Source: Cytobacillus stercorigallinarum (lineage in GTDB: Bacteria; Bacillota; Bacilli; Bacillales; Cytobacillaceae). From it: a DNA stretch of 64,000 nt. Shown piece after piece: positions 34,836 to 46,102 of this stretch (positions are counted from its first letter, which is position 1; the number at the start of each line of letters is the position of its first letter). The stretch spans positions 22,320 to 86,319 of the forward strand of contig NZ_JACSQT010000013.1 in assembly GCF_014836495.1 (NCBI RefSeq). The letters run 5' to 3'. The notes under the pieces are model-generated. The model saw only the letters and a list, made by a program, of their open reading frames with translations, was not told the DNA's origin and made no database searches. The position numbers and the translations under genes are program-made.

Positions 34836-37800
34836 TTATTCTACAGTGATTGTATCTTCAACTTCTTCTTTTGTATAAGGCTCTGCTTGACGATAACGTT
34901 GCATACCTGTACCAGCTGGAACAAGTTTACCAATGATAACATTTTCTTTCAAGCCAAGTAACTCATCACGTTTTCCTTTAATCGCTGCATCTGTAAGAAC
35001 TCTAGTTGTTTCTTGGAATGAAGCAGCAGATAAGAAGGAATCAGTTTCAAGAGATGCTTTTGTAATACCAAGCAATACCGGACGTCCAGTAGCTGGCATT
35101 TTACCTTCCATAAGCGCTTTTCTGTTCGCATCAGTAAATTGATGGATATCAAGCAATGTACCTGGAAGTACATCTGTCTCAGCTGCATCGATGACACGTA
35201 CTTTACGAAGCATTTGACGTACCATTACTTCGACGTGTTTATCACCGATTTCAACCCCTTGCATACGGTAAACTTTTTGTACTTCACGTAGCAAGTATTC
35301 TTGAACAGCTGTAACATCTCTGACTTTAATTAATTCTTTCGGATCGATAGAACCTTCTGTTAGCTCTTGACCGCGTTCCACTTCATCGTTAATTGCTACT
35401 TTTAAGCGCGCTGTATAAGGTGCTGTATAAGTACGTGATTCAACTTCACCTTGAATAACGATTTCATGTTGACGATCGCGGCCTTCATTAATGCCAACCA
35501 CTGTACCTTTGATTTCCGAAATAACCGCTTGACCTTTAGGGTTACGCGCTTCAAAAATCTCTTGGATACGAGGAAGACCTTGTGTAATATCGTCTCCTGC
35601 AACCCCACCTGTATGGAATGTACGCATCGTTAACTGTGTACCTGGTTCACCGATTGATTGAGCGGCGATAATACCGACTGCTTCACCGACTTCAACTTCT
35701 TGACCAGTAGCCAAGTTACGTCCGTAACATTTCTTACATACACCGTGGCGAGTATTACATGTGAACGCAGAGCGAATCCATGCTTCTTCAACGCCTGCAG
35801 CAATGATTTCTGCAGATAAATCTTCAGTAATCAATTCATTTTCACGTGCAATGATTTCATTTGTTTTCGGATGTCTAATCGCTTTTCTTACATGACGACC
35901 GATTAAACGTTCCTCTAAGCTTTCAATCACTTCTGTTCCTTCCTTCAAGGAAGAAATCAATAAGCCACGATCTGTACCGCAATCATCTTCACGAACAATT
36001 ACGTCCTGTGCAACATCAACAAGACGACGAGTAAGGTAACCAGAGTCAGCTGTTTTAAGGGCTGTATCAGCAAGACCTTTACGCGCACCGTGTGTAGAGA
36101 TAAAGTACTCTAATACGGTTAATCCTTCACGGAAACTTGATTTGATCGGTAATTCAATAATACGACCAGCCGGGTTGGCCATTAGACCACGCATACCAGC
36201 TAACTGTGTAAAGTTAGATGCGTTACCACGGGCACCTGAATCACTCATCATGAAGATTGGGTTGGATTTATCCAATGATTTCATAAGTTTCGATTGGATA
36301 TTATCTTTCGCCGCGCTCCAGATAGAGATAACTCTGTCATAACGTTCTTCTTCAGTAATAAGACCACGTCTAAATTGTTTTAAGACATTATCAACTTTAT
36401 TTTGAGCTTCATGAAGAATTTCTTCTTTTTCACCTAATACAACGATGTCTGCCACACCAACGGTAATACCAGCTTTAGTTGAATATTTGAAACCTAAATT
36501 CTTCATTCGGTCTAGCATTTTTGATGTTTCAGTAATCTTGAAGCGTTTAAATACTTCAGCGATGATGTTCCCAAGAATCTTCTTCTTAAACGGATCGACA
36601 ATTGGCATTGCACGAATCGCTTCAGGAATATCAGTAGCTTTATCAATAAAGTATTTTTGCGGTGTTTCAATTTCAAGATTCTCTTTTGTTGGTTCGTTAA
36701 TATACGGGAATGTTTTCGGTAAAATTTCATTGAATACCAATTTACCAACTGTTGTCATCAATAGTTGTTTATTTTGTTCTTCAGTGAATGTTTCATTTTT
36801 TAACGACCCAGCATGGACAGCTACTCTTGTGTGTAAGTGAACATATCCGTTTTGGTAAGCAAGTAACGCCTCACTTGTATCGTTAAAGATCATTCCTTCA
36901 CCAACAGCATTTTCTCTTTCTAATGTTAAGTAATAGTTACCTAACACCATATCTTGTGAAGGTGTAACAACTGGTTTACCATCCTTAGGATTCAGGATGT
37001 TTTGTGCTGCCAACATAAGCAATCTAGCTTCAGCTTGCGCCTCTGCTGATAAAGGTACGTGAACTGCCATTTGGTCACCATCAAAGTCAGCATTATATGC
37101 TGTACAAACAAGTGGATGCAGGCGAATCGCACGTCCTTCAACTAACGTAGGTTCAAATGCTTGAATCCCTAATCTATGAAGTGTAGGGGCACGGTTTAAT
37201 AATACCGGATGCTCCTTAATAACACTCTCAAGAACATCCCAAACTTCAGGGTGAACTTTTTCAATTTTACGTTTAGCTGATTTAATGTTGTGCGCTAGAC
37301 CCTTCTCAACTAACTCTTTCATGACAAACGGTTTAAATAACTCCAATGCCATTTCTTTAGGTAGTCCACATTGATACATTTTCAAGTTTGGACCAACGAC
37401 AATAACAGAACGTCCAGAGTAGTCAACACGTTTACCAAGCAAGTTTTGACGGAAACGTCCTTGTTTACCTTTTAACATATGAGATAGTGATTTAAGTGGT
37501 CTATTACCAGGACCTGTAACAGGACGCCCACGACGACCGTTATCAATTAAAGCGTCAACAGCTTCTTGAAGCATACGCTTTTCATTTTGAACGATGATGC
37601 TTGGAGCACCAAGGTCTAATAAACGTTTCAAACGGTTATTACGGTTAATTACACGGCGATAAAGGTCATTTAAATCAGATGTAGCAAAACGACCACCGTC
37701 TAGTTGAACCATTGGACGAAGCTCCGGAGGAATAACTGGTAGCACATCAAGAATCATCCAGCTTGGTTCATTTCCTGAACCACGGAATGCTTCAAGCACT

Positions 37801-38432
37801 TCTAATCGTTTAATTGCACGTGTTCGGCGTTGCCCTTGTGCAGTTTTTAATTCTTCTTTTAACGAATCTACTTCTTTATCAAGGTCAATATCTGAAAGTA
37901 ATTTTCTAATTGACTCCGCACCCATAGATGCTTGGAATTTGTTACCGTATTTTTCACGGTAAGCACGGTATTCTTTTTCAGAAAGCAATTGTTTTTTCTC
38001 TAATGCTGTATCCCCAGATTCAGTTACAACATAAGATGCAAAATAAATTACTTCTTCCAATGCACGTGGAGACATATCAAGCACAAGACCCATACGGCTT
38101 GGAATACCTTTAAAGTACCAAATATGTGATACTGGCGCTGCTAGCTCAATGTGCCCCATTCTTTCACGACGAACTTTAGCACGTGTAACTTCAACACCAC
38201 AACGATCACAAACAACACCTTTATAACGAACGCGTTTGTATTTACCACAATGACACTCCCAGTCCTTTGTTGGACCGAAAATACGTTCACAAAACAAACC
38301 ATCTTTTTCAGGTTTTAATGTACGATAATTGATTGTTTCAGGTTTCTTTACTTCACCATGAGACCATGAGCGGATTTTATCTGGTGAAGCGAGACCTATT
38401 TTCATATACTCGAAATTATTAACATCTAGCAA
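34836..38432 (-). CDS. rpoC: DNA-directed RNA polymerase beta-prime subunit
   Basis: 1198 residues from TTG 38432 ('[20 protein letters not shown]'), with GGGAGG upstream. The zinc-binding domain uses Cys60, Cys62, Cys75 and Cys78. The catalytic Mg site is '[12 protein letters not shown]' (Asp449, Asp451, Asp453). The bridge helix and trigger-loop region ('[20 protein letters not shown]') is intact. It follows rpoB by 119 nt. Confidence 0.98.
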   Translation of the reverse strand: MLDVNNFEYMKIGLASPDKIRSWSHGEVKKPETINYRTLKPEKDGLFCERIFGPTKDWECHCGKYKRVRYKGVVCDRCGVEVTRAKVRRERMGHIELAAPVSHIWYFKGIPSRMGLVLDMSPRALEEVIYFASYVVTESGDTALEKKQLLSEKEYRAYREKYGNKFQASMGAESIRKLLSDIDLDKEVDSLKEELKTAQGQRRTRAIKRLEVLEAFRGSGNEPSWMILDVLPVIPPELRPMVQLDGGRFATSDLNDLYRRVINRNNRLKRLLDLGAPSIIVQNEKRMLQEAVDALIDNGRRGRPVTGPGNRPLKSLSHMLKGKQGRFRQNLLGKRVDYSGRSVIVVGPNLKMYQCGLPKEMALELFKPFVMKELVEKGLAHNIKSAKRKIEKVHPEVWDVLESVIKEHPVLLNRAPTLHRLGIQAFEPTLVEGRAIRLHPLVCTAYNADFDGDQMAVHVPLSAEAQAEARLLMLAAQNILNPKDGKPVVTPSQDMVLGNYYLTLERENAVGEGMIFNDTSEALLAYQNGYVHLHTRVAVHAGSLKNETFTEEQNKQLLMTTVGKLVFNEILPKTFPYINEPTKENLEIETPQKYFIDKATDIPEAIRAMPIVDPFKKKILGNIIAEVFKRFKITETSKMLDRMKNLGFKYSTKAGITVGVADIVVLGEKEEILHEAQNKVDNVLKQFRRGLITEEERYDRVISIWSAAKDNIQSKLMKSLDKSNPIFMMSDSGARGNASNFTQLAGMRGLMANPAGRIIELPIKSSFREGLTVLEYFISTHGARKGLADTALKTADSGYLTRRLVDVAQDVIVREDDCGTDRGLLISSLKEGTEVIESLEERLIGRHVRKAIRHPKTNEIIARENELITEDLSAEIIAAGVEEAWIRSAFTCNTRHGVCKKCYGRNLATGQEVEVGEAVGIIAAQSIGEPGTQLTMRTFHTGGVAGDDITQGLPRIQEIFEARNPKGQAVISEIKGTVVGINEGRDRQHEIVIQGEVESRTYTAPYTARLKVAINDEVERGQELTEGSIDPKELIKVRDVTAVQEYLLREVQKVYRMQGVEIGDKHVEVMVRQMLRKVRVIDAAETDVLPGTLLDIHQFTDANRKALMEGKMPATGRPVLLGITKASLETDSFLSAASFQETTRVLTDAAIKGKRDELLGLKENVIIGKLVPAGTGMQRYRQAEPYTKEEVEDTITVE

Positions 38433-38551
38433 GGGGCCTACCTCCCTTTCGATCTACAGGTTTTTCCCATTCACTTATCAATAAGTTTGGGTCCCAGTCA
38501 TCTATTCCACTTAGCTCGAATGGAGGGCAGTAATCGCCCTCCTTGTTCAAT

Positions 38552-41500
38552 TTATTCTTTTGTTGCTACTGTTTCTGCTTCTTCTGTTTCTTGCGTATCT
38601 GGAGCGATTGTTAAGGATTCAGCCTGTTGCATATCCTCTTCATCATCCGTATCACGCATTTCTATCTCTTTTTCATCGCCTGAAAGAATTTTTACATCCA
38701 TACCTAAGCTTTGAAGTTCTTTAATTAATACTTTGAATGATTCAGGGACACCAGGTTCCGGTACATTTTCACCCTTAACGATGGATTCATATGTTTTCAC
38801 ACGTCCAACGACATCATCCGATTTAACTGTTAAGATCTCTTGAAGTGTATAAGCAGCACCATAGGCTTCAAGTGCCCAAACCTCCATCTCACCAAAACGC
38901 TGTCCACCGAATTGTGCTTTACCACCAAGCGGTTGTTGCGTAACAAGTGAGTAAGGTCCAGTAGAACGAGCGTGAAGTTTATCATCAACCATGTGTGCTA
39001 GTTTGATCATATACATGACACCAACTGATACACGGTTATCAAACGGCTCTCCTGAACGTCCATCATAAAGAACTGTTTTCGCATCACGAGCCATACCAGC
39101 TTCTTCGATTGTTTCCCAAACGTCTTCCTCGTTTGCACCATCAAATACTGGTGAAGCAACATGAATGCCTAATTGTCTTGCTGCCATTCCAAGATGTAGT
39201 TCCAGAACCTGACCAATGTTCATACGAGAAGGTACCCCTAATGGGTTCAACATGATATCAACCGGTGTGCCATCTGGTAAATACGGCATATCTTCTTCCG
39301 GTAGAATACGAGAGATAACCCCTTTGTTACCATGTCGGCCGGCCATTTTGTCCCCTTCAGAAATCTTACGCTTCTGAACAATATAAACACGTACAAGTTG
39401 GTTAACACCTGGAGGTAGTTCATCGCCATCTTCACGATTGAAGACTTTGACATCTAGTACGATACCGCCTCCACCATGTGGTACACGCAAGGATGTATCA
39501 CGTACTTCACGTGCTTTTTCACCGAAAATAGCATGAAGTAGTCTTTCCTCTGCAGTTAGTTCTGTTACACCTTTAGGCGTTACTTTACCAACTAACAAGT
39601 CTCCATCTTTCACTTCAGCACCTGTGCGAATAATACCGCGCTCATCTAAATTACGTAAGGCATCTTCCCCTACATTCGGGATGTCACGAGTAATTTCTTC
39701 AGGTCCAAGCTTCGTATCACGAGACTCTGACTCATACTCTTCAATATGAATAGAAGTGTATACGTCATCTTTTACAAGGCGCTCACTCATGATGATCGCA
39801 TCCTCGTAGTTATAACCGTCCCATGTCATGAAAGCAACCAGAACATTACGTCCAAGCGCAAGTTCACCAAGTTCCATTGATGGTCCATCAGCAAGGATTT
39901 CACCTTTCGTTACACGGTTACCAACTGCAACAATTGGTCTTTGGTTGTAACAAGTACCTTGGTTGGAACGAATGAACTTAAGCATTCTATATTTATCAAG
40001 ATCGCCTTTTACTTCTTGGCCATCTACTTCTTTCACACGTCTTACCCAAACTTCTTTCGCTTCAACATGCTCAACAATACCTTCATGCTTACAAATCACC
40101 GCAGCACCAGAATCTTTACCAGAAACATATTCCATTCCTGTTCCAACGCGTGGTGCTTCAGGTTGCATAAGAGGCACAGCTTGTCGTTGCATGTTGGCAC
40201 CCATTAGGGCACGGTTAGAGTCATCATTCTCTAAGAATGGGATACATGCAGTCGCAGCAGATACAACCTGCTTAGGTGATACATCCATGTAATCAACACG
40301 GTCACGTTTAACAACAGTATTTTCCCCTCTAAAACGAGCAACAACTTCCTCGTCAACGAATGAACCATCTTCACCTAGTCTTGCATTCGCTTGGGCTACA
40401 ACATAATTATCTTCCTCATCAGCTGTTAAGTAATCGATTCTTGAAGATACTGTACCTGTTTCGTGATCAATACGACGATAAGGTGTTTCAATAAATCCAA
40501 AACGATTCACTTTTGCAAAGGATGATAAAGAGTTAATTAATCCGATATTCGGTCCCTCTGGCGTTTCAATTGGACACATACGACCATAGTGGGAGTAGTG
40601 AACGTCACGCACTTCAAAACCTGCGCGCTCACGTGTTAAACCACCAGGTCCTAAGGCTGATAGACGTCGCTTATGTGTTAACTCAGCTAATGGATTTGTT
40701 TGGTCCATGAACTGGGACAATTGAGAGCTACCAAAGAATTCTTTAATAGATGCAATAACAGGACGAATGTTGATTAATTGTTGTGGTGTAATTGTGTTCG
40801 TGTCTTGAATAGACATTCTCTCACGTACTACACGCTCCATTCTTGATAAACCGATACGGAATTGGTTTTGCAATAGCTCACCAACAGAACGTAATCTTCT
40901 ATTACCAAGGTGGTCAATATCATCTGTATCGCCGACACCATGCAATAAATCAAAGAAATAGCTAATAGAAGCAATAATATCAGCAGGTGAAATGTTCTTC
41001 ACAGCTTCTTCTACATACGCATTACCGATTACATTAATGACTTTCTCGCCATCTTCATTCGGTGCATAAATTTTAATTGATTGAACATCGACTTCTTCAT
41101 CTATAACGCCGCCGACAAGGTCCACTTTCTTAAAGCCAACATTCTTCTCAAGGTAAGGAAGAATTCGATCAAGTGTTCTACGATCAAGTACAACACCTTT
41201 TTCAGCAATGATTTCTCCTGTTTCAGGATCAACCAAATTTTCAGCTAATCTTTGGCCAAATAATCTATTTTTTATATGAAGCTTTTTATTAATCTTGTAA
41301 CGTCCAACATTTGCTAAATCATAGCGTTTTGGATCGAAGAATCTTGATACAAGTAAGCTTTTTGCATTTTCAACAGTCGGTGGTTCACCTGGACGAAGAC
41401 GCTCATAGATTTCGAGCAATGCTTTGTCCGTACCTTCTGTGTTATCCTTTTCAAGCGTATTACGGATATATTCATTGTCACCAATTAATTCGATGATTTC

Positions 41501-42115
41501 TTGATCAGATCCGAACCCTAATGCACGCAAAAGAACCGTAACGGGTAGCTTCCTCGTACGATCTATTCTAACGTATACGACATCTTTGGCATCAGTTTCA
41601 TACTCAAGCCAAGCGCCGCGGTTCGGGATAACAGTGGCAGTAAAGCCTTTTTTCCCGTTTTTATCGAGTTTTCCGCTAAAGTATACGCTCGGAGAACGCA
41701 CCAATTGCGAAACAATGACACGTTCTGCGCCATTAATTACAAATGTTCCTGTTTCTGTCATAAGCGGGAAGTCACCCATAAAGACATCCTGATCTTTGAC
41801 TTCGCCTGTTTCTTTGTTCACAAGACGTACTTTTACACGCAAAGGTGCAGAATATGTAACATCTCGTTCCTTCGATTCCTCAACCGAATATTTTGGATCG
41901 CCAAGGCTGTAATCAATAAATTCAAGCGATAAATTACCAGTAAAGTCTTCAATCGGAGAAATGTCATGAAACATCTCTCTTAAACCCTCATCAAGAAACC
42001 ATTGATAAGAAGAGGTTTGGATTTCGATTAGATTTGGTAATTCTAAAACTTCACTGATTCGTGCGTAACTTCTACGTTGGCGGTGTCGTCCATACTGAAC
42101 TAGTTGACCTGTCAA
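38552..42115 (-). CDS. rpoB: DNA-directed RNA polymerase beta subunit
   Basis: 1187 residues from TTG 42115 ('[20 protein letters not shown]'), 8 nt after AGGGG; GTG 42124 would overlap that site. The rifampicin region reads '[20 protein letters not shown]' followed by '[12 protein letters not shown]', the wild-type form, so no target-site rifampicin resistance is evident. The acidic C-terminal tail is typical of bacilli. A 395-nt leader with its own promoter and a 28-codon ORF precedes it. Confidence 0.98.
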   Translation of the reverse strand: MTGQLVQYGRHRQRRSYARISEVLELPNLIEIQTSSYQWFLDEGLREMFHDISPIEDFTGNLSLEFIDYSLGDPKYSVEESKERDVTYSAPLRVKVRLVNKETGEVKDQDVFMGDFPLMTETGTFVINGAERVIVSQLVRSPSVYFSGKLDKNGKKGFTATVIPNRGAWLEYETDAKDVVYVRIDRTRKLPVTVLLRALGFGSDQEIIELIGDNEYIRNTLEKDNTEGTDKALLEIYERLRPGEPPTVENAKSLLVSRFFDPKRYDLANVGRYKINKKLHIKNRLFGQRLAENLVDPETGEIIAEKGVVLDRRTLDRILPYLEKNVGFKKVDLVGGVIDEEVDVQSIKIYAPNEDGEKVINVIGNAYVEEAVKNISPADIIASISYFFDLLHGVGDTDDIDHLGNRRLRSVGELLQNQFRIGLSRMERVVRERMSIQDTNTITPQQLINIRPVIASIKEFFGSSQLSQFMDQTNPLAELTHKRRLSALGPGGLTRERAGFEVRDVHYSHYGRMCPIETPEGPNIGLINSLSSFAKVNRFGFIETPYRRIDHETGTVSSRIDYLTADEEDNYVVAQANARLGEDGSFVDEEVVARFRGENTVVKRDRVDYMDVSPKQVVSAATACIPFLENDDSNRALMGANMQRQAVPLMQPEAPRVGTGMEYVSGKDSGAAVICKHEGIVEHVEAKEVWVRRVKEVDGQEVKGDLDKYRMLKFIRSNQGTCYNQRPIVAVGNRVTKGEILADGPSMELGELALGRNVLVAFMTWDGYNYEDAIIMSERLVKDDVYTSIHIEEYESESRDTKLGPEEITRDIPNVGEDALRNLDERGIIRTGAEVKDGDLLVGKVTPKGVTELTAEERLLHAIFGEKAREVRDTSLRVPHGGGGIVLDVKVFNREDGDELPPGVNQLVRVYIVQKRKISEGDKMAGRHGNKGVISRILPEEDMPYLPDGTPVDIMLNPLGVPSRMNIGQVLELHLGMAARQLGIHVASPVFDGANEEDVWETIEEAGMARDAKTVLYDGRSGEPFDNRVSVGVMYMIKLAHMVDDKLHARSTGPYSLVTQQPLGGKAQFGGQRFGEMEVWALEAYGAAYTLQEILTVKSDDVVGRVKTYESIVKGENVPEPGVPESFKVLIKELQSLGMDVKILSGDEKEIEMRDTDDEEDMQQAESLTIAPDTQETEEAETVATKE

Positions 42116-42534
42116 CTGATTCACCCCTCAAATCAAGCGTTATTATTTGAAAAGCAACCTGTGAATCTCACATGCAAATAATAGAATCTATCTTTTTACC
42201 TGTGGATTCCAGCCCACAAGTAAGATAAACTCTTTACATGAGAAATATTATCCAGGTAGCTTGACATATCTTAAACTCGAGTCACATTTCGCTCTATCTT
42301 TGCCAAAATTAGAGCGCCGGAAGCCCCAAAACATGAGATTCCTCCGTAAATATAAACTCAATCAGACAAAAAGAAAAAGGGTTTTCAAGCAAAAACCACA
42401 ATTCCATCATTAGACTATTCTTTTCATTACTTCCCACATCTGGATAAATTTATACAATAACGCATAAATTTTTATCCCTATTGGTAGTATATTATGTTGG
42501 CATTTTACAATACTAACATAGCGAAAATGTCAAG
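42116..42534 (-). other. rpoB leader region
   Basis: The 419-bp gap holds the rpoB promoter (42510-42538), a 28-codon ORF with good ribosome binding site (42248-42334), a perfect CGCTCTA/TAGAGCG hairpin (42290-42316) inside that ORF, and a TGTGG/CCACA hairpin (42200-42219). No U-tract follows these stems, so classic attenuation is not apparent. Confidence 0.65.
42248..42334 (-). CDS. Candidate leader peptide upstream of rpoB (28 codons)
   Basis: ATG 42334 has GGAGG with a 6-nt gap. The frame reads 'MFWGFRRSNFGKDRAKCDSS' then 'LRYVKLPG' and stops at TAA 42248, 132 nt before rpoB. It is basic and has one Trp and one Cys. A perfect 7-bp hairpin falls within codons 7-15, so ribosome movement would change the leader fold. 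I know of no described homologue. Confidence 0.45.
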   Translation of the reverse strand: MFWGFRRSNFGKDRAKCDSSLRYVKLPG

Positions 42535-42538
42535 TCAA
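42510..42538 (-). promoter_or_regulatory. Promoter of rpoB-rpoC
   Basis: TTGACT (42533-42538), a 17-nt spacer and TAGTAT (42510-42515), with TG one base before the -10 (extended). The -35 overlaps the stop codon of the upstream methyltransferase gene. A shifted TTGACA alternative lies 5 nt downstream. Confidence 0.65.
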
Positions 42539-43137
42539 TCTTTTTTTGCTCTTAATATAAAATAGCCTTTTTTCTTTACAACTGTATCTACTTCAGCAAA
42601 TAATTCCGAGAGCTTTTCAATAGCAGATGGTGCACCTTGCTTCTTTTGAATGACTACCCATAATTCTCCACCAGGCAATAAACATTCAAAACTCTCTTCA
42701 AAAATACGATGCACGGTTTGTTTCCCAGCTCGTATTGGCGGATTCGTTAAGATAGCTGCAAATTGATGTTCTTTAACAACTGCCAACTTATCACTTTCTT
42801 TTACAGTGATATTGTTGATACCATTAAGCTCGCTGTTTGTTTTAGCCAATTCAAGCGCTCTTTCATTCACATCGAGCATGACGACTTGCCGATCTTGCAT
42901 AAGCGTCGCCATTGATAAACCAATTGGGCCGTACCCACAACCAACATCTAATATATCACCAGATATTTCAGGAGGGATAAACGTCTCTATTAATAACTTC
43001 GATCCAAAGTCAACTTCATTTTTTGAAAATACACCATGATCGGTTTTAAATTGAAATGTTTTGTCTCTTAGTTTGTAACTCCAAACACGTGGATTACTTT
43101 CGACATTAGGCGTTTTAGAATAATAATGGTCTGACAT
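42535..43137 (-). CDS. Class I SAM-dependent methyltransferase, RsmC-like (YbxB)
   Basis: 200 residues from ATG 43137, 7 nt after GGAGGT; a GTG three codons earlier overlaps that site. SAM-binding motif 'LDVGCGYGPIGLSMA' and catalytic 'LTNPPIRAGK' mark an N2-guanine RNA methyltransferase fold, close to RsmC/RlmG. The conserved place between rplL and rpoB matches B. subtilis ybxB; an rRNA target is likely, but the exact base is not known to me. Confidence 0.9.
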   Translation of the reverse strand: MSDHYYSKTPNVESNPRVWSYKLRDKTFQFKTDHGVFSKNEVDFGSKLLIETFIPPEISGDILDVGCGYGPIGLSMATLMQDRQVVMLDVNERALELAKTNSELNGINNITVKESDKLAVVKEHQFAAILTNPPIRAGKQTVHRIFEESFECLLPGGELWVVIQKKQGAPSAIEKLSELFAEVDTVVKKKGYFILRAKKD

Positions 43138-43265
43138 AGTGGTCACCTCCAGATATTAGAGCTGCATGTGCGAGGATTTTTTGGTAGAGGGTAAAAATAA
43201 GTACACGTCGCGACTGTAGCTGTACGTTGTCCTTAAATTCACTTACCTAAACAGTCCACATAACT

Positions 43266-43302
43266 GATATTAAAAAAGCCCGCTCATACAAGCGGGCTTT
43301 TT
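43266..43302 (-). terminator. Intrinsic terminator after rplL
   Basis: AAAAAGCCCGCT (43273-43284) pairs exactly with AGCGGGCTTTTT (43291-43302) around CATACA. It lies 14 nt after the rplL stop. Because rpoB has its own promoter, this suggests that rplJL and rpoBC are partly separate transcripts. Confidence 0.92.
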
Positions 43303-43315
43303 AAAAAAACCTATA

Positions 43316-43681
43316 TTACTTAACTTCTACGCCAGCTCCAACTTCTTCAAGTTTAGCTTTGATTTCTTCAGCTTCTTCTTTAGAAGCGCCTTCTTTAATA
43401 GCTTTAGGAGTGTTATCAACAACTTCTTTCGCTTCTTTAAGGCCAAGACCTGTGATTTCACGAACAACTTTGATAACTTTGATTTTTTGGTCGCCAGCAG
43501 AATTAAGAATTACGTCGAATTCTGTTTTCTCAGCAGCAGCGTCTCCACCAGCAGCGCCACCAGCAACAGCTACAGGAGCTGCAGCAGTTACTCCGAATTC
43601 TTCTTCAATTGCTTTTACTAGATCGTTAAGTTCTAAAACAGTCATATTTTTAACTGCTTCAATGATTTGTTCTTTAGTCAT
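43316..43681 (-). CDS. rplL: 50S ribosomal protein L7/L12
   Basis: 121 residues: N-terminal dimerisation helix pair ('[20 protein letters not shown]'), an Ala/Gly-rich hinge (about 35-52) and the factor-binding C-terminal domain ('[20 protein letters not shown]'). It forms the stalk that recruits IF2, EF-Tu and EF-G. It lies 52 nt after rplJ and ends before the terminator at 43266-43302. Confidence 0.98.
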   Translation of the reverse strand: MTKEQIIEAVKNMTVLELNDLVKAIEEEFGVTAAAPVAVAGGAAGGDAAAEKTEFDVILNSAGDQKIKVIKVVREITGLGLKEAKEVVDNTPKAIKEGASKEEAEEIKAKLEEVGAGVEVK

Positions 43682-43733
43682 GATATAATTTCCTCCTTAA
43701 TTTTTGTTAGATTATATTGGTTAAAACCGATAA

Positions 43734-44234
43734 TTAAGCGCCTTGTTCTTCTTTTTGATCTGCAACAGCTTTTGTTGCAAGAGCAAGATTGCGAATTGGA
43801 GCTTGAAGTACGCTGAGTAGCATAGAAAGCAAACCTTCGCGAGATGGAAGTTCAGCAAGAGCTTTCACTTCTTCTTGTGAAGCGATATTACCTTCAATTA
43901 CACCTGCTTTAATTTCAAGAGCTTCATGCTTTTTAGCAAACTCGTTTAAAATTTTCGCTGGTGCGACAACATCCTCTGTACTGAATGCAATTGCATTAGG
44001 ACCAGTAAGATGTTCATTTAAGCCTGCAAGTTCAGCAGCTTCTGCTGCACGACGACTCATAGAGTTTTTGTAAACTTTGAATTCAACATTCGCTTCACGT
44101 AGTTGTTTACGAAGTTCTGTTACTTCTGAAACAGTTAATCCGCGGTAATCAACAACAACTGCTGTTTGAGCTGATTTGAATTTGTCTGCAATTTCTTCTA
44201 CGATTTGTTTCTTTTGTTCGATAATGCTGCTCAT
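43734..44234 (-). CDS. rplJ: 50S ribosomal protein L10
   Basis: 166 residues from ATG 44234 ('[20 protein letters not shown]'), after AGGAGGTG; nine upstream codons in frame are leader sequence. The N-terminal domain binds 23S rRNA ('[20 protein letters not shown]'), and the C-terminal helix carries L7/L12 dimers. It is preceded by an L10 leader that should allow feedback control by the L10-L12 complex. Confidence 0.98.
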   Translation of the reverse strand: MSSIIEQKKQIVEEIADKFKSAQTAVVVDYRGLTVSEVTELRKQLREANVEFKVYKNSMSRRAAEAAELAGLNEHLTGPNAIAFSTEDVVAPAKILNEFAKKHEALEIKAGVIEGNIASQEEVKALAELPSREGLLSMLLSVLQAPIRNLALATKAVADQKEEQGA

Positions 44235-44264
44235 CTTTACACCTCCTATTGAATTATGCATTCA

Positions 44265-44450
44265 TACCGTTCAATCAGATAGGTGAGACTCACCATCTCA
44301 TTAAAAAACCTCCATATCAAAGGTAGACATGGAGGAAGTATACAATAGCTCGTTCAAGCAATTAAAATCTATCGTATTACCTCGGCAGGTTATTAAGCCT
44401 CAATCGGCTCCTGCTGTCTACGGTATAAATGATTAAGTTATGATAATAAC
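44265..44450 (-). ncRNA. Ribosomal protein L10 leader
   Basis: Downstream of the rplJ promoter the minus-strand RNA carries GCAGG ... CCTGC with the flanking CCGTAGACA and CTTAATAACCTGCCGAGGTAAT, which match the Firmicutes L10 leader as I remember it. It ends in an attenuator (44303-44335). Binding of L10-L12 would favour termination. Family assignment needs a covariance search. Confidence 0.82.
44303..44335 (-). terminator. Attenuator in the L10 leader
   Basis: CCTCCAT (44335-44329) pairs with ATGGAGG (44315-44309) in the minus-strand RNA, followed by UUUUUUAAU, about 70 nt before rplJ. A palindrome GGTGAG-A-CTCACC (44282-44294) follows it. Confidence 0.85.
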
Positions 44451-44457
44451 AAGATTC

Positions 44458-44486
44458 ATTCTACAGAATGGATATTGTTATGTCAA
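44458..44486 (-). promoter_or_regulatory. Promoter of rplJ-rplL
   Basis: TTGACA (44481-44486), a 17-nt spacer and TAGAAT (44458-44463). It begins 29 nt after the rplA stop codon, so rplJL can be expressed apart from rplKA. Confidence 0.85.
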
Positions 44487-44514
44487 CTTTATTTAAAAAC
44501 CAATTAATGGTTAA

Positions 44515-45213
44515 TTATTTTGTTGCAGCTGTAGAAGGGTCTACTTTCACACCAGGTCCCATAGTAGTAGTTACAGAAACGTTTTTCATGTAAGTACCTT
44601 TTGCTGCAGCAGGTTTTGCTTTCATCATTGTATCGAAGATTGTGTTGAAGTTTTCAACAAGCTTGTCATCTTCAAATGATACTTTTCCGATAGGCACGTG
44701 AATGTTACCAGCTTTTTCTACGCGGTATTCAACTTTACCTGCTTTGATTTCATTAACAGCTTTTTCTACATCAAATGTAACTGTACCTGTTTTAGGGTTT
44801 GGCATTAAACCTTTTGGTCCAAGTACACGGCCAAGTTTACCAACTTCACCCATCATGTCTGGAGTAGCAACGATTACGTCAAACTCAAACCAACCTTGGT
44901 TGATTTTGTTGATGAATTCTGCATCTCCAACATAGTCTGCACCTGCAGCTTCTGCTTCTTTCGCTTTTTCGCCTTTTGCAAATACAAGCACGCGTTGAGT
45001 TTTACCAGTACCGTTCGGAAGCACGACAGCTCCACGAATTTGTTGGTCAGCTTTCTTAGGATCTACACCTAAACGAAACGCTACTTCAACTGTTGCGTCA
45101 AATTTAGCAAAGTTTGTTTTCTTAGCAAGAGCAATTGCTTCTGCAACTGGGTAAGCTTTTGTGCTATCTACAAGTTTAGCAGCTTCTACATACTTCTTAC
45201 CTTTTTTAGCCAT
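44515..45213 (-). CDS. rplA: 50S ribosomal protein L1
   Basis: 232 residues from ATG 45213 ('[20 protein letters not shown]'), with AAGGAGG upstream; 15 further open codons are leader. L1 builds the mobile stalk that releases E-site tRNA, and in many bacteria represses its own mRNA. The 190-nt gap to rplK has two strong hairpins that may be the control region. Confidence 0.98.
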   Translation of the reverse strand: MAKKGKKYVEAAKLVDSTKAYPVAEAIALAKKTNFAKFDATVEVAFRLGVDPKKADQQIRGAVVLPNGTGKTQRVLVFAKGEKAKEAEAAGADYVGDAEFINKINQGWFEFDVIVATPDMMGEVGKLGRVLGPKGLMPNPKTGTVTFDVEKAVNEIKAGKVEYRVEKAGNIHVPIGKVSFEDDKLVENFNTIFDTMMKAKPAAAKGTYMKNVSVTTTMGPGVKVDPSTAATK

Positions 45214-45257
45214 TTTAATTTCCTCCTTGAATGTGGTTTTAGCGGAATAACCTCCCA

Positions 45258-45366
45258 CCGACGAAAAGCACGTTTGCTTCTCATCTCAAAACGTCGGCCC
45301 CCGAGAATCCTCAAGGTCCGAACATTATAAAGGTTGCGAGTGAAACTAATTCAGCATCGCAACCTC
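45258..45366 (-). other. Two hairpins in the rplK-rplA intergenic RNA
   Basis: Hairpin A: AGGTTGCGA (45365-45357 complement) with TCGCAACCT (45339-45331 complement), 9 bp, loop 17 nt. Hairpin B: CCGACG / CGTCGG (45258-45297) with an inner AAGCA/TGCTT. They could hold an L1 binding site or act in mRNA processing; neither has a clean U-run. No named family assigned. Confidence 0.55.
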
Positions 45367-45403
45367 TTTAGAAACAATCATCATACATCAATAGCAAATA
45401 GTA

Positions 45404-45829
45404 TTAGTCTTCGATGACAATACCCATGCTGCGTGCAGTACCTTCAACCATACGCATAGCAGCTTCTACACTAGCAGCGTTTAGATCAGGCATTTTTGTT
45501 TCAGCAATCTCGCGTACCTTGTCACGCTTGACTGTTGCTACTTTATTACGGTTTGGTTCACCAGAACCAGACTCAATACCAGCCGCTTTCTTAAGCAATA
45601 CAGCAGCAGGTGGAGTTTTCGTAATAAATGTAAATGAACGGTCCTCAAATACCGTGATTTCAACAGGAATAATTAGACCAGCTTGTTCAGCTGTGCGTGC
45701 ATTAAATTCCTTACAGAATCCCATGATATTAACACCGGCTTGACCTAGTGCAGGACCAACTGGTGGTGCTGGGTTTGCTTTACCTGCAGGAATTTGCAAT
45801 TTAACAAGTTTGATTACTTTTTTAGCCAC
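45404..45829 (-). CDS. rplK: 50S ribosomal protein L11
   Basis: 141 residues from GTG 45829 ('[20 protein letters not shown]'); AGGAGG lies just upstream and no ATG is available. L11 binds the GTPase-centre rRNA and senses uncharged tRNA with RelA. Proline-rich N-terminal hinge and 'GAGESG'-like C-terminal RNA-binding region ('[20 protein letters not shown]') are present. First gene of the rplKA unit. Confidence 0.98.
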   Translation of the reverse strand: MAKKVIKLVKLQIPAGKANPAPPVGPALGQAGVNIMGFCKEFNARTAEQAGLIIPVEITVFEDRSFTFITKTPPAAVLLKKAAGIESGSGEPNRNKVATVKRDKVREIAETKMPDLNAASVEAAMRMVEGTARSMGIVIED

Positions 45830-45965
45830 GAGACACACCTCCTTAAAGTCCGTGATGTGGTAATAGGGGTTTTCCCCCTCCCACTCAACTGTTAATTCTT
45901 TATATTAACATAAAGAATAATGTCCAATGTCCGGTCTCGTCTTCTGAGACATACTGACCTATGAA

Positions 45966-45994
45966 ATATTATCATTTTTCAAAGATGATTTCAA
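45966..45994 (-). promoter_or_regulatory. Promoter of rplK-rplA
   Basis: TTGAAA (45989-45994), a 17-nt spacer and TAATAT (45966-45971), with TG before the -10. The leader of about 130 nt carries an ATTCTTTAT/ATAAAGAAT hairpin (45895-45918) and a small GGGG-TTTT-CCCC hairpin near 45866-45878. Confidence 0.72.
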
Positions 45995-46102
45995 GTTCTT
46001 TTCAAAAATATAGGAGAGCTCATAAACGAAAGACAATGGCTAGATATAGCGGAATCATACTAAAATCAACTTTCCCTACTTAAATAAAAGAAAGAAAGAC
46101 CG

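Noticed and set aside
38552..42115. Rifampicin-resistance changes in rpoB
   Set aside because: The cluster I region reads as the common wild-type sequence.
45845..45965. Leader peptide before rplK (ATG, 15 codons)
   Set aside because: Its upstream AGGT is only 4 nt from the ATG and the frame has no other support.
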